Part shown: positions 30,774 through 38,147 of the stretch, piece by piece
Numbering within the stretch: the stretch's first letter is position 1
How the letters are laid out: every line of letters begins with the position of its first letter
IMG/VR virus record: IMGVR_UViG_3300037117_000082
Coordinates: 51,041-115,040 of that record
Direction: 5' to 3' (one strand)
Source: a virus
DNA: 64,000 nt
Notes under the pieces: generated by a model
The model's input: only the letters and a program-made list of their open reading frames with translations
Told to the model about the DNA's origin: nothing
Database searches by the model: none
Program-made: the position numbers and the translations under genes

Positions 30774-31026
30774 CACCGAGGCCGCCGCACTGCGAGACGC
30801 CCTGGCCGCCATCGCGGAGGCGCTAACGCCTCCGGGCAGCGACGCCCCGGGGGCGGACCGGCAGGCATGGCGGGAGAGGGTTCCCGTCCGCGCCATCCTC
30901 GTGACAGGCGTGGCGGAGGCGATCCTCGCGGGAAACGCGCCTATCGCGGATCATGTCCGCTACCTCCGTGACCAGATCAGCACCGAGGGCAAGAGCAGCA
31001 CCGAGGGGAGCAAGGACGATGGCTGA
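30766..31026 (+). CDS. Hypothetical protein
   Basis: 86 residues from a GTG overlapping the previous frame by 8 bases. Helical start (ALRDALAAIAEALTPPG); C-terminus has repeats of STEG. Function unknown. Confidence 0.5.
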   Translation: MADTEAAALRDALAAIAEALTPPGSDAPGADRQAWRERVPVRAILVTGVAEAILAGNAPIADHVRYLRDQISTEGKSSTEGSKDDG

Positions 31027-31246
31027 CGAGAACCTGAGCGCCGCCCTGCGCCGGGGGATTCTGGCCCCGGACGCGCCGGCCGTCTATGCCGCGATGCTGG
31101 AAGCCGTCGAGAAGCCATGCCCGAACGATCCGCTCTGCGAGCATCCCGAGTCCGCCCACGATCCGGATGCAGGATCACCCGGTGAACCTCCGTGGTGCCT
31201 CGACTGCGACTGCGGCGACAGGAACGCCGAGGGGTGGCCGCGATGA
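31019..31246 (+). CDS. Cysteine-rich hypothetical protein
   Basis: 75 residues; KPCPNDPLCEHPESAHDPDAGSPG..CLDCDCGD: five cysteines in short order. ATG 31019 shares the repeated start cassette. Function unknown. Confidence 0.5.
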   Translation: MADENLSAALRRGILAPDAPAVYAAMLEAVEKPCPNDPLCEHPESAHDPDAGSPGEPPWCLDCDCGDRNAEGWPR

Positions 31247-31485
31247 AGGACGGCAACGTGACCGCTGCCCAGGTAGATCAGTGGACACGCCATCTCTGGC
31301 ATGTCTCCCAGCACAACAAGATGGTCATCGTGCTCGGCGGCCGGCTACAGCAGATCGTGCACGAGATGCGCGACGCTGCGGGGCTACCGGAGTTCGGCTG
31401 GAACACGGCGTTCCCTGATGCCGACTTCGGGCAGTGCACGGTTCACGTTGAGGGCTGCGCAGGACAGGAGACTCACAATGGCTGA
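31243..31485 (+). CDS. Hypothetical protein
   Basis: 80 residues from the ATG at 31243; helical first half (AAQVDQWTRHLWHVSQHNKMVIVLGGRLQ). ATGA overlap on the left, 8-base overlap on the right. Function unknown. Confidence 0.5.
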   Translation: MKDGNVTAAQVDQWTRHLWHVSQHNKMVIVLGGRLQQIVHEMRDAAGLPEFGWNTAFPDADFGQCTVHVEGCAGQETHNG

Positions 31486-31882
31486 CGACGGAACAACGGC
31501 AGGCCCGGAAGCCGCAAGCTGCACCTGCACTCCCGGGATGTGCTCACGCGGGGATTTCCGTGACCACCAGGGCAGGCCGATCGGGTGCATGTCCTGCGCG
31601 GACCTGGACCCGGATCAGCCGTGCTACGCCGGGCCAACACGCGGCGACCCGGTAGCCGCAAGACTCGGCTACCTCCGCGCCTGCATGGAGGCCGCTGACC
31701 CGGTAGCCGCCCGTCTGGCTGCGGTGCGCGTGCAGATGGCCGCGCTTGTCCTCACCTGGGAGGGCGAGGCGGCCGAGGCGGAGGAACTCCGCGACTATTA
31801 CAACGTGGGCCGCGCCGCCGTCCTGAACCGTTGCGCTCAGGCGCTCAGGCTGCTGGGAGAGGACGGCACCGATGACCACTGA
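31478..31882 (+). CDS. Hypothetical protein with CTCTPGMC site
   Basis: 134 residues. SCTCTPGMCSRGDF and GCMSCADLDPD hold five cysteines near the start; the second half is helical with a duplicated PVAARL motif (residues ~57 and ~74). Function unknown. Confidence 0.55.
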   Translation: MADDGTTAGPEAASCTCTPGMCSRGDFRDHQGRPIGCMSCADLDPDQPCYAGPTRGDPVAARLGYLRACMEAADPVAARLAAVRVQMAALVLTWEGEAAEAEELRDYYNVGRAAVLNRCAQALRLLGEDGTDDH

Positions 31883-32492
31883 CCCTCCCGCTGACCCGGT
31901 AGGCGCCTACCTGGCAGACGCCCGGTTCGACGCCGAACGGCAGGGACTGAGCGACGAGCAGGCCGCCCGTCTCCTTGCTGCGCTCGAAGCCGCCCTGGCG
32001 ATGCACTCGCCCGATCTCACCGAGGCAATCCCGTATCCCTGCAAGAGCGACCCGTTCGTGTGGCCCTGTCCTACTTACCGGGCCATCTCTGCCGAGCTGC
32101 CAGGGACTGCCGATGATGAAGCTGAGGCATCCCGCGCGGATACCGACTGCATCTGCAAGTCAGGTGACGGCGAGGACTGCCCATGCGAAGCGGACGGTCC
32201 GGACGGCTTGTGTGCCTGCTGCCGGACAGGTGATCACCGGGGGGCCTGTGCTGCCGCTCTCCCGGGGGAGGCCGGTACCGATGGCCCCGCCACCATGGGC
32301 CACGCCGGGCATAAGCCGGCCGCCCCCGGTGCCCAGGGCGATGTTCACTGCCAGCGCTGCGGCCTGCGCATCTACCAGAACACTGGCAGCCTGATCCGCG
32401 AGCGTCATCCGGATGAGTGGGGCCACGCGGCCCCTGCTGGCGATAGCACGGGATTCCTGTTCACCTGCCCGGCAGGTCCCGATGGCAACTGA
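31872..32492 (+). CDS. Hypothetical protein with cysteine-rich middle
   Basis: 206 residues. Starts with the ADPVGAYLADARFDAERQGLSDEQAARL helical region; the middle CICKSGDGEDCPCEADGPDGLCACCRTGD has eight cysteines; then CQRCGLRIY near 160. Overlaps the previous gene by 11 bases. Function unknown. Confidence 0.55.
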   Translation: MTTDPPADPVGAYLADARFDAERQGLSDEQAARLLAALEAALAMHSPDLTEAIPYPCKSDPFVWPCPTYRAISAELPGTADDEAEASRADTDCICKSGDGEDCPCEADGPDGLCACCRTGDHRGACAAALPGEAGTDGPATMGHAGHKPAAPGAQGDVHCQRCGLRIYQNTGSLIRERHPDEWGHAAPAGDSTGFLFTCPAGPDGN

Positions 32493-32721
32493 CTACGAGA
32501 CCGGCCTCCCCGAAGTGCTCAGCCAGATGATCTACGAGCAGGGAAAGGTCATCATCGACGCCGCGATAGACGAGGCCATGGCCGGCGAGCGGGCCGCCAT
32601 CCTTGACGGCCTGCGCCCGGCCACGGTCCTGCTGCGGGCTGCTGACGGCCAGGAGGTCGCAGCGGTCCCGTGGTCAGTGGTCCTGGAAGTGCTCAGCGCG
32701 AGGGAGATGCCCGGTGCGTAG
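32482..32721 (+). CDS. Hypothetical protein
   Basis: 79 residues from ATG 32482 overlapping the previous stop by 11. Helical (EVLSQMIYEQGKVIIDAAIDEAMAG), then VLLRAADGQEVAAVPWSVVLEVL. Function unknown. Confidence 0.5.
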   Translation: MATDYETGLPEVLSQMIYEQGKVIIDAAIDEAMAGERAAILDGLRPATVLLRAADGQEVAAVPWSVVLEVLSAREMPGA

Positions 32722-32929
32722 GACCGCGCTTCCCGGTCACGCGCTGCGCTCCGAGGGCAAGCCCTACCGACTCGCCGGCAAGGACGATGGCGGCCTGGAC
32801 GTACGCGCGACCGGCTCTGGCGGCTACGGGCTGTGCGAGTGCGGCACCTCGTCCGGCTGGCTGACCTCGGACGGCGCCCGCAAGCGCTGGCACAAGGAGC
32901 ACAAGGAGGCGATCCGCAATGGCAACTGA
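32714..32929 (+). CDS. Small basic protein with CxC site
   Basis: 71 residues from a GTG at 32714. GGYGLCECGTSSGWLTSDGARKRWHKEHK suggests a short metal-binding and nucleic-acid-contacting domain (C-x-C, W..H..H). Function unknown. Confidence 0.5.
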   Translation: MRRTALPGHALRSEGKPYRLAGKDDGGLDVRATGSGGYGLCECGTSSGWLTSDGARKRWHKEHKEAIRNGN

Positions 32930-33239
32930 CCAGCCAATCCGCGAGCAGCGCGGCCAGGCCGTACGCGAAACCTGGGTCACATGGGCCAAGCGGCAGCGCG
33001 CCCCCAAGCCCGCCTGGCTGGTGCCGTGGTGCAACCTGGACGACGGGCAGCGGGAAGTGGACATGCTCATCGGTGATGCCCTGACTGCGGCTGAGCGCGA
33101 ACGGGTCAGGGTGGCAGCGACAGAGGCGAGCTTCACCCTGTTCCGTCCCGGCAACGGACCGGCGCACGGGCAGGCACTGGCAGTCCTGCCGCTCGGCGAG
33201 TTGCTGGCCATTCTCGGCGAGGAGCCTGGCCTTGGCTGA
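32919..33239 (+). CDS. Hypothetical protein
   Basis: 106 residues overlapping the previous stop by 11 bases. Tryptophan-containing centre (TWVTWAKRQRAPKPAWLVPWCN). Function unknown. Confidence 0.5.
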   Translation: MATDQPIREQRGQAVRETWVTWAKRQRAPKPAWLVPWCNLDDGQREVDMLIGDALTAAERERVRVAATEASFTLFRPGNGPAHGQALAVLPLGELLAILGEEPGLG

Positions 33240-33474
33240 CTCAACCAAGCACGTCCTCGACGTCCTCACCCTGGCAGTAAGCGTCCAGGCTGTAGCCCGC
33301 CACCGGGGGATGAGCATGCGCCAGGTAGCCGGGGAGACCGGGCTGTCGCCGTCGACGCTCACCCGGCTGGCGAACGGGCAGAAACCCGACGCTGACGGGC
33401 TGGTGTCCCTGCTGGCATGGCTGGGGATCAAGACGGGCTTCGCGATCGAGAGGGGATCGACCCTTGGCAGCTAA
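33232..33474 (+). CDS. XRE-family HTH regulator
   Basis: 80 residues from a TTG at 33232, chosen because it keeps the coupled overlap with the preceding stop. HRGMSMRQVAGETGLSPSTLTRLANGQKPDADGLVSLLAWLG is a clear XRE HTH. A small stand-alone regulator in the accessory region. Confidence 0.7.
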   Translation: MADSTKHVLDVLTLAVSVQAVARHRGMSMRQVAGETGLSPSTLTRLANGQKPDADGLVSLLAWLGIKTGFAIERGSTLGS

Positions 33475-33685
33475 GCCGAAAATCCGCCTCACCGATGAGC
33501 AGTCGGCCGCCCTGGAGCCCTTCATGATCGCTGGCCTGGACGGCCTGCACCGCTCCCGCTGGAAGCCGGGCGATCCCGTCGAGTACCTCGTGGCGCCCAT
33601 CGTGCTCCGGGTGATCATCGCCGTCTCCAGGGAGTTCCGGATGGGCGAGCTGATCAAGGAGGGGAGTGGCAATGGCCAAGCCTGA
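33464..33685 (+). CDS. Hypothetical small protein
   Basis: 73 residues from a TTG at 33464 after GAGAGGGGA. KIRLTDEQSAALEPFMIAG and a hydrophobic helical second half (VEYLVAPIVLRVIIAVSREF). Function unknown. Confidence 0.5.
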   Translation: MAAKPKIRLTDEQSAALEPFMIAGLDGLHRSRWKPGDPVEYLVAPIVLRVIIAVSREFRMGELIKEGSGNGQA

Positions 33686-34040
33686 GATCAAGCCGACACG
33701 CCGCAACAAGCGCGTCCTGCTGGTGCTGCTGACGGGAGCCGCGAACCTGTCCTGCTACCCGATCTGGCGCCTGGCCGGCAGCACCGCCGGGGGCGTCTAC
33801 CTCACCCTGGCGACGCTTGAGGACGCGGGCTGGGTAACCGGCGAATGGGAAGCCGGCATCGCGCCGGGCAGCCCGCGCCGCCGCTTCTTCTCGCTCACAT
33901 GGAAAGGCTGCGTCAAGGCGATGGAGATGCTGGGGCTGGAGATACCCGGCTCGCAGTGCCTGTGCACGCGCCCGGGACGCACCGGATGCGACCACGCCGG
34001 GCAGCCATCCTGCTGCTGCGGGAAGCTCGGGGGAGAGTGA
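33672..34040 (+). CDS. PadR-like winged-helix regulator
   Basis: 122 residues from ATG 33672, placed 8 bases after AAGGAGG; a GTG at 33666 is too close to that site. KRVLLVLLTGAANLSCYPIWRLAGSTAGGVYLTLATLEDAGWVTGEWE matches a PadR-type winged helix. A cysteine-rich tail (CLCTRPGRTGC...CCCG) is unusual for the family and could sense metal or redox state. Confidence 0.7.
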   Translation: MAKPEIKPTRRNKRVLLVLLTGAANLSCYPIWRLAGSTAGGVYLTLATLEDAGWVTGEWEAGIAPGSPRRRFFSLTWKGCVKAMEMLGLEIPGSQCLCTRPGRTGCDHAGQPSCCCGKLGGE

Positions 34041-34459
34041 TGGCTGAGCCGCAGCGCATCCAGCTCAGCCGCCGCAAGGGCTCGCGGATGCCGGCTGGCG
34101 CGATCAAGGTCGATCGCACCACGGATTGGGGCAACCCGTTCCGCGTCGGCGAGACCATCGGCCAGGACGACGAAGACCTGTGGCCCTACGTCGCCCGGCT
34201 GCCCGGCGTGGCTGGTGATCCCCGGCGCGGCCCGCTGTACGCGCCGCTCACATCGGTGCGGATCACCGGTGCGCAGCTAGCCGTGGACCTGTTCTCCTGC
34301 TGGTTCATCGAGCAGCCTCACCTGATGATCCGCGCGTTCGAGGAACTGCCCGGCAAGTCGCTGGCCTGCTGGTGCAAAATCGGCAGTCCATGTCATGCGG
34401 ATTGGCTTCTCGGCGCGGTGAACGAGGGGCTGTTCGTCGCGGAGGATGACGATGGCTGA
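34040..34459 (+). CDS. DUF4326 family protein
   Basis: 139 residues matching DUF4326: RKGSRMPAGAIKVDRTTDWGNPF near the start, and LPGKSLACWCKIGSPCHADWLLGAVN at the end. The ACWC...PCHAD pair suggests a metal site. Widespread in phages, role unknown. TGATG overlap on the left. Confidence 0.85.
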   Translation: MAEPQRIQLSRRKGSRMPAGAIKVDRTTDWGNPFRVGETIGQDDEDLWPYVARLPGVAGDPRRGPLYAPLTSVRITGAQLAVDLFSCWFIEQPHLMIRAFEELPGKSLACWCKIGSPCHADWLLGAVNEGLFVAEDDDG

Positions 34460-34940
34460 GCCGTATCGCGTGCTTGTGACCGGCAGCCGCTACTGGGGTG
34501 ACCCGGCAGGCATCAGGCTTGCCCTGAAGCGGGCGGACGCCGCCCATCCGCAGTGCGTGCTCGTCCACGGCAAGTGCGACCCCCGCCATCCGCGGACGGC
34601 CCGGCGCATCCCGTGGAGCGACGCGGAGAAGCTGCCGCGCGATGAGCGGTTGCTCCTGCTCGGCGCCGACTGGCTGGCCGACCGCATCGCCCGCGATCTC
34701 GGCTGGGAGGTTGAGGCAATGGCCGCGGACTGGGACGCGCACGGAAAGGCGGCCGGGTTCGTCCGCAATCACGACATGGTGAAGCGCGTCAGGCTGGGGA
34801 CCGGCGAGTGCTGCGCTTTCATCGCCGAGTGTGCTGACCGGAACTGCCGCAGGCCGCGCCCGCACGGCTCCCACGGGGCATCTCATTGCGCGGGACTGGC
34901 GGAAGCCAGCGGAATCGAGACACGGAGGTATGGGCCATGA
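34452..34940 (+). CDS. SLOG-domain protein (DUF2493/YspA-like)
   Basis: 162 residues. YRVLVTGSRYWGD, LVHGKCDPRHPRTA and LLLGADWLADRIARDLGWEVE match the SLOG fold of DUF2493, thought to bind nucleotides. ATG 34452 has GGAGG at an ideal distance; the alternative at 34446 is too close. Such proteins may sense nucleotide signals or act in anti-defence; here unknown. Confidence 0.8.
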   Translation: MAEPYRVLVTGSRYWGDPAGIRLALKRADAAHPQCVLVHGKCDPRHPRTARRIPWSDAEKLPRDERLLLLGADWLADRIARDLGWEVEAMAADWDAHGKAAGFVRNHDMVKRVRLGTGECCAFIAECADRNCRRPRPHGSHGASHCAGLAEASGIETRRYGP

Positions 34941-34975
34941 CGAACGCCACGAAGATCAGGGAGGAGCTGCGATGA
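34937..34975 (+). CDS. 12-residue coupling peptide candidate
   Basis: ATG 34937 overlaps the previous stop, and its own stop (34973-34975) overlaps the next ATG (34972), in the style of a translational coupler. The next gene also has GGAGGAG before its ATG, so the peptide may be dispensable. Confidence 0.25.
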   Translation: MTNATKIREELR

Positions 34976-35544
34976 ACCTTTCAACCATCGTGATCCCGGA
35001 GGACGAGGCCCGCGCACGGCTGGCCGAGTACGAGGCCGCGGTCCGCGAGGAACGCAACGCCCAGGACGAGGCGCTGGCCATGGGCTACCGGGCCGCGGTG
35101 CGCGGCCTGCCGATCATCAGGCTGTCCGAGACGGTCGCCGCCGGCGGCTTCTTTGACGACGGCCTGCCGAGGATCGCGGTCGTGCGCGCCGGCGAGACCG
35201 AATGCTACGTGCGGTGGGACGGCAGCGCCCTGATGTACAACGACGGGGTGTCCCAGAACCGGGGGGCGCTGGTCGGCAAGTGGACAGTGCGCGTGCCCAT
35301 GGCCGCCGCGAAGCCCGCGAAGGTTACGTGGAAGGGCGGCAGCACGATCGTTCCCAGCATCCCGCCGCGCCACCGGCCGAAGCCCCGGCGGCTTAAGCAC
35401 TGCCACATCCTGTGGGAAGTCGAGTCGTGGACTCCCGTCCCGCCGCACGACCCGGCCCTGATCCGGCATATCCGGGGCGACCTTTGGGCCGTGCTGGCCG
35501 TGTGGGACCTCAGCGAGCTTGAGCGCGCCGTACTGGCGATGTGA
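34972..35544 (+). CDS. Hypothetical protein
   Basis: 190 residues from ATG 34972 after GGGAGGAG. Helical first 60 residues (EDEARARLAEYEAAVREERN), then a mixed domain with FDDGLPRIAVVRAGETECYVRWDGSALMYND. No recognised family. Confidence 0.6.
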   Translation: MNLSTIVIPEDEARARLAEYEAAVREERNAQDEALAMGYRAAVRGLPIIRLSETVAAGGFFDDGLPRIAVVRAGETECYVRWDGSALMYNDGVSQNRGALVGKWTVRVPMAAAKPAKVTWKGGSTIVPSIPPRHRPKPRRLKHCHILWEVESWTPVPPHDPALIRHIRGDLWAVLAVWDLSELERAVLAM

Positions 35545-35789
35545 CGGTGAACTCCAGATCCAAGCCGGACTTGGAGATCACTGGTAGTTCGCCGCGCAAG
35601 GACTGGCGCACGAAGGAAACCCGCCAGCGGACCCACCTGGTAGGCGTCCGCCTCAGCCCTGCCGAGTCGGCCCTACTCCGGGCTGAGGCAAAGCGGACAG
35701 GACTGACGATGGCCACGGTGCTGCGAGAGGCGTTCCTGGCCAGCGTGAAAGCGGGTATAACGCCCGGCCCGCCGCGCTCTGACCGGTAG
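35541..35789 (+). CDS. RHH/MobC-like DNA-binding protein
   Basis: 82 residues from a GTG overlapping the previous stop. RQRTHLVGVRLSPAESALLRAEAKRTGLTMATVLREAF fits a ribbon-helix-helix domain of the type in MobC/plasmid regulators. Basic N-terminus. Could repress the operon it ends. Confidence 0.65.
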   Translation: MTVNSRSKPDLEITGSSPRKDWRTKETRQRTHLVGVRLSPAESALLRAEAKRTGLTMATVLREAFLASVKAGITPGPPRSDR

Positions 35790-35876
35790 TGGGTCAGTGA
35801 AGCGCGAACCTCTGGCAGTTGCCGTATGAGCGGCAGCCAGGAATCTCCGTCGTTTACGGCGAGAGGATGTCAATTC

Positions 35877-36044
35877 ATGGCAGGCTGCAAGAGCCTGTCC
35901 ACCAGCCAGCTCCGGGAGCATGAGGCATCGGGAGCATGCCGGGAATGCAGCGAGCGGGCACGAGGGATCGCCGCGGAGGCTGCCGCAGCCGAGCCCGGAC
36001 GCGCGCTCCTGGCCATCCTGGACGGGACAGAGAGGGAGCGATGA
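35877..36044 (+). CDS. Small cysteine-rich protein
   Basis: 55 residues from ATG 35877; a site GAGAGGA lies about 9 bases before it, which is better than the upstream ATG at 35826. Contains MAGCKSL..GACRECSE. Overlaps the phosphoesterase by 4 bases. Function unknown. Confidence 0.5.
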   Translation: MAGCKSLSTSQLREHEASGACRECSERARGIAAEAAAAEPGRALLAILDGTERER

Positions 36045-36715
36045 CCAGCGTCTGGTACACCGCCGATACCCACTTCACGCACCGCATGGTTGCGGAACTG
36101 CGCGGGTTTGCCAGCAGCGCCGGGCACGATGAGGTGATCGTCGCCAACTGGAACGCCGTGGTTGGCCGCGACGACACGGTGTGGCACCTCGGCGACGTCG
36201 GGCTCGGCAAGCCGGCCCTGATCCTGCCGTGGGCCGCGCGGCTGAACGGGGCCATCCACCTCATCACCGGGAACCACGATGCGGTCTGGCCCGGTCACCG
36301 GGACTCGCACAAGCACCAGCGGGAATGGCTGGAGCACTTCGCCTCGGTGCAGTCCTTTGCCCGGCGCAAGATCGGCGGCCGGTACGTGCTGCTATCCCAC
36401 TTCCCCTACGACGGCGACCACACGGCAGAAGACCGGCACCGCCAGTTCCGGCTGCGCGACGAGGGAACATGGCTCCTGCACGGCCACACGCACGGCAGGG
36501 AGCGGCTGGGACAGGTCACGCTGCCGCCGGTCACATTCGGCGGCGAGGGCGCGTGGCGAGGGCGCCAGCTTCACGTAGGGCTGGACGCATGGGACCTGCG
36601 GCCCGTACCGCAGTGCGAGGTGGAGCGGCTGATAGCGGAGCGGACGGCGCTGGAGACTGCCGCGCCGGACATGCCATACCTGACGCCGCTGGACCTGTCC
36701 GCAATGAATCGCTAG
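36041..36715 (+). CDS. Metallophosphoesterase (calcineurin-like)
   Basis: 224 residues. Metal-binding motifs: YTADTHF near residue 9, WHLGDVGLGK near 50, LITGNHD near 77, and LLHGHTHG near 148; the last is the conserved GHxH. Phosphatase or nucleotide phosphodiesterase activity is likely; exact substrate unknown. Common in phages. Last gene of the rightward accessory operon. Confidence 0.88.
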   Translation: MTSVWYTADTHFTHRMVAELRGFASSAGHDEVIVANWNAVVGRDDTVWHLGDVGLGKPALILPWAARLNGAIHLITGNHDAVWPGHRDSHKHQREWLEHFASVQSFARRKIGGRYVLLSHFPYDGDHTAEDRHRQFRLRDEGTWLLHGHTHGRERLGQVTLPPVTFGGEGAWRGRQLHVGLDAWDLRPVPQCEVERLIAERTALETAAPDMPYLTPLDLSAMNR

Positions 36716-36839
36716 CCAGCCGGTAATCCAGGCCGGTGACCGGGGGAGCCACCAGCCCGGATGCCGGTACCCTCCCTCCGCTCACCACGGGGAAACACTC
36801 AAGCTCAGGGTGACTCCGGGGTGACGGGGTGTCAAGAGG
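36716..36839. other. Short intergenic gap between convergent genes
   Basis: The 124 bases between the phosphoesterase and the leftward HNH-like gene hold no supported gene. There are repeated CCGG blocks but no T-tract hairpin that I trust. Confidence 0.4.
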
Positions 36840-37382
36840 TCAGGCCGCAGCAGCGAAGCACGCCCCAGTCTCGGCGCAGTCCCTGGCGCACCAGCGGGCG
36901 TATAGTTCTGGCACTCCCGCCAGCCGGGCAGCCCGGCCGATGGCATCCTCCTGGTCATATCCGCCACGCATGACTGCGGCGGTGATCAGGCAGAGGCCGA
37001 GACCGCCGGGCCGTGCCCATCCGCCGCCGCCCTGTACCCAGAGGATCGCGGCGTAGCCTTCCCCCGCATCGAAGCACGGCATCTCCCGCCGGTTGCACCT
37101 ATAGCACAGCGGGACGATGTTCTGCACGCCGTCAAGACCGTAGGAGCACCGGTCAACAAGATGAGAGCGCTCCAGCCAGCCGAGTGCCGAATCCCACCGC
37201 TTCGCCGGAGGGCCCTCGTCGTCGCAAGGCCCCTTCCTCCAGCAGGCAAAGCAACTAGGAACGGCGGGGTCAAACTCGAACTCGGGCCTCTCGCTCCAGT
37301 AGGCGACGATCTTGCTGAGCCTCGGCATGCGTCGGCCCGGGCGGTCACGCGCGGGCTCCCATCCCCAGTCCCAGTAGCCCAT
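36840..37382 (-). CDS. HNH-like endonuclease
   Basis: 180 residues from the ATG at 37380-37382 (TGATG with the excisionase stop). CFACWRKG...LERSHLVDRCSYGLDGVQNIVPLCYRCNRREMPCF gives an HNH core: paired cysteines, SH, N, then CxxC. The middle is tryptophan- and glycine-rich. Sits next to the integration genes; may be homing-type or a DNA-processing nuclease. Confidence 0.65.
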   Translation of the reverse strand: MGYWDWGWEPARDRPGRRMPRLSKIVAYWSERPEFEFDPAVPSCFACWRKGPCDDEGPPAKRWDSALGWLERSHLVDRCSYGLDGVQNIVPLCYRCNRREMPCFDAGEGYAAILWVQGGGGWARPGGLGLCLITAAVMRGGYDQEDAIGRAARLAGVPELYARWCARDCAETGACFAAAA

Positions 37383-37582
37383 CAGCTTGCCTGCCGCGCT
37401 GCCGTTTCCTCGGCCTCGGCGCTGGCTTCCCACTCGGCAACGGCGGACTCGCGGTAGAACACGCGCTTGCCGGCCCGGAAGAACCGGGGCCCCTTGCCCT
37501 TGTACCGCCAGTCGGTCAGCGTGGCCGTGGTGATGCCGTGGTAGCGCTCGGCCAGATCGTCAGGCGTCAGAATCGCATCCAT
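37382..37582 (-). CDS. xis: Excisionase-like HTH protein
   Basis: 66 residues; ILTPDDLAERYHGITTATLTDWRYKGKGPRFFRAGKRVFYRESAVAEWEA is the MerR-like/HTH_17 fold of phage excisionases. Leftward, divergent from the regulator and integrase, the usual neighbourhood. GGAG lies 9 bases before the ATG. Confidence 0.8.
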   Translation of the reverse strand: MDAILTPDDLAERYHGITTATLTDWRYKGKGPRFFRAGKRVFYRESAVAEWEASAEAEETAARQAS

Positions 37583-37679
37583 CGGCTTTACTCCATGTTC
37601 GTGTGCGGGTTAACATCAGTCTCATGCTACAACGGTTCGGGCTGCGGCGGTACACGATCGGGTTGTATCGTCCTTACGC
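37583..37679. promoter_or_regulatory. Divergent promoter region of xis and regulator
   Basis: 97 bases with TATCGT (37666-37671) 8 bases before the ATG of the regulator. ACGAT...ATCGT and a half-site GTCTCAT near 37618 may be operators. The -10 of xis cannot be fixed. Confidence 0.4.
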
Positions 37680-38147
37680 ATGGATGAAGCTGACCGCCGG
37701 TTCGCTGAGAACCTCCGGTTCTACCGCGAGCAGGCCGGGGTGACTCAGGCTGAGCTGGCCGGGCGGATGAAGGAAGCCGGGTTCGGCGCGTTCCGCCAGC
37801 AGACCATCGCGCGCATCGAGAGCCTCGGCCGCCGGGCGAGCCTCGGGGAGGCGATCGCGCTCGGCCGGTCGATCGGCACCACGGCCGACGCGCTGGCCCG
37901 GCCGCACGGGCTCGCCCGCGAGGCATCCCATGTCCTTAATGCGGGACGGCAGGTAATAGCCATCCACAACGACCTGCGCGACCTGGTGCGCAGGTTCGGC
38001 CAGCGGCAGGAAAGCCTGCGGCTGGTGATGGAGCGCATAGAGACCGAAGGCCACGCCGCTGAGCTGGCCATCGAGATGTCCGTGGCGCGGCGCGCTGCTG
38101 CGCTATCCCTCGCGGACATCACCGGCAGGAGCATGGAGGCAGTCTGA
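37680..38147 (+). CDS. XRE-type repressor-like regulator next to integrase
   Basis: 155 residues. The N-terminal HTH (NLRFYREQAGVTQAELAGRMKEAGFGAFRQQTIARIESLGRRASLGEAIALGRSIG) is XRE-like; the C-terminus is a long helical dimerisation-type region. No peptidase-type domain is present. Its start overlaps (TGATG) the integrase, so the two are co-expressed. Likely an immunity or integration regulator. Confidence 0.75.
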   Translation: MDEADRRFAENLRFYREQAGVTQAELAGRMKEAGFGAFRQQTIARIESLGRRASLGEAIALGRSIGTTADALARPHGLAREASHVLNAGRQVIAIHNDLRDLVRRFGQRQESLRLVMERIETEGHAAELAIEMSVARRAAALSLADITGRSMEAV

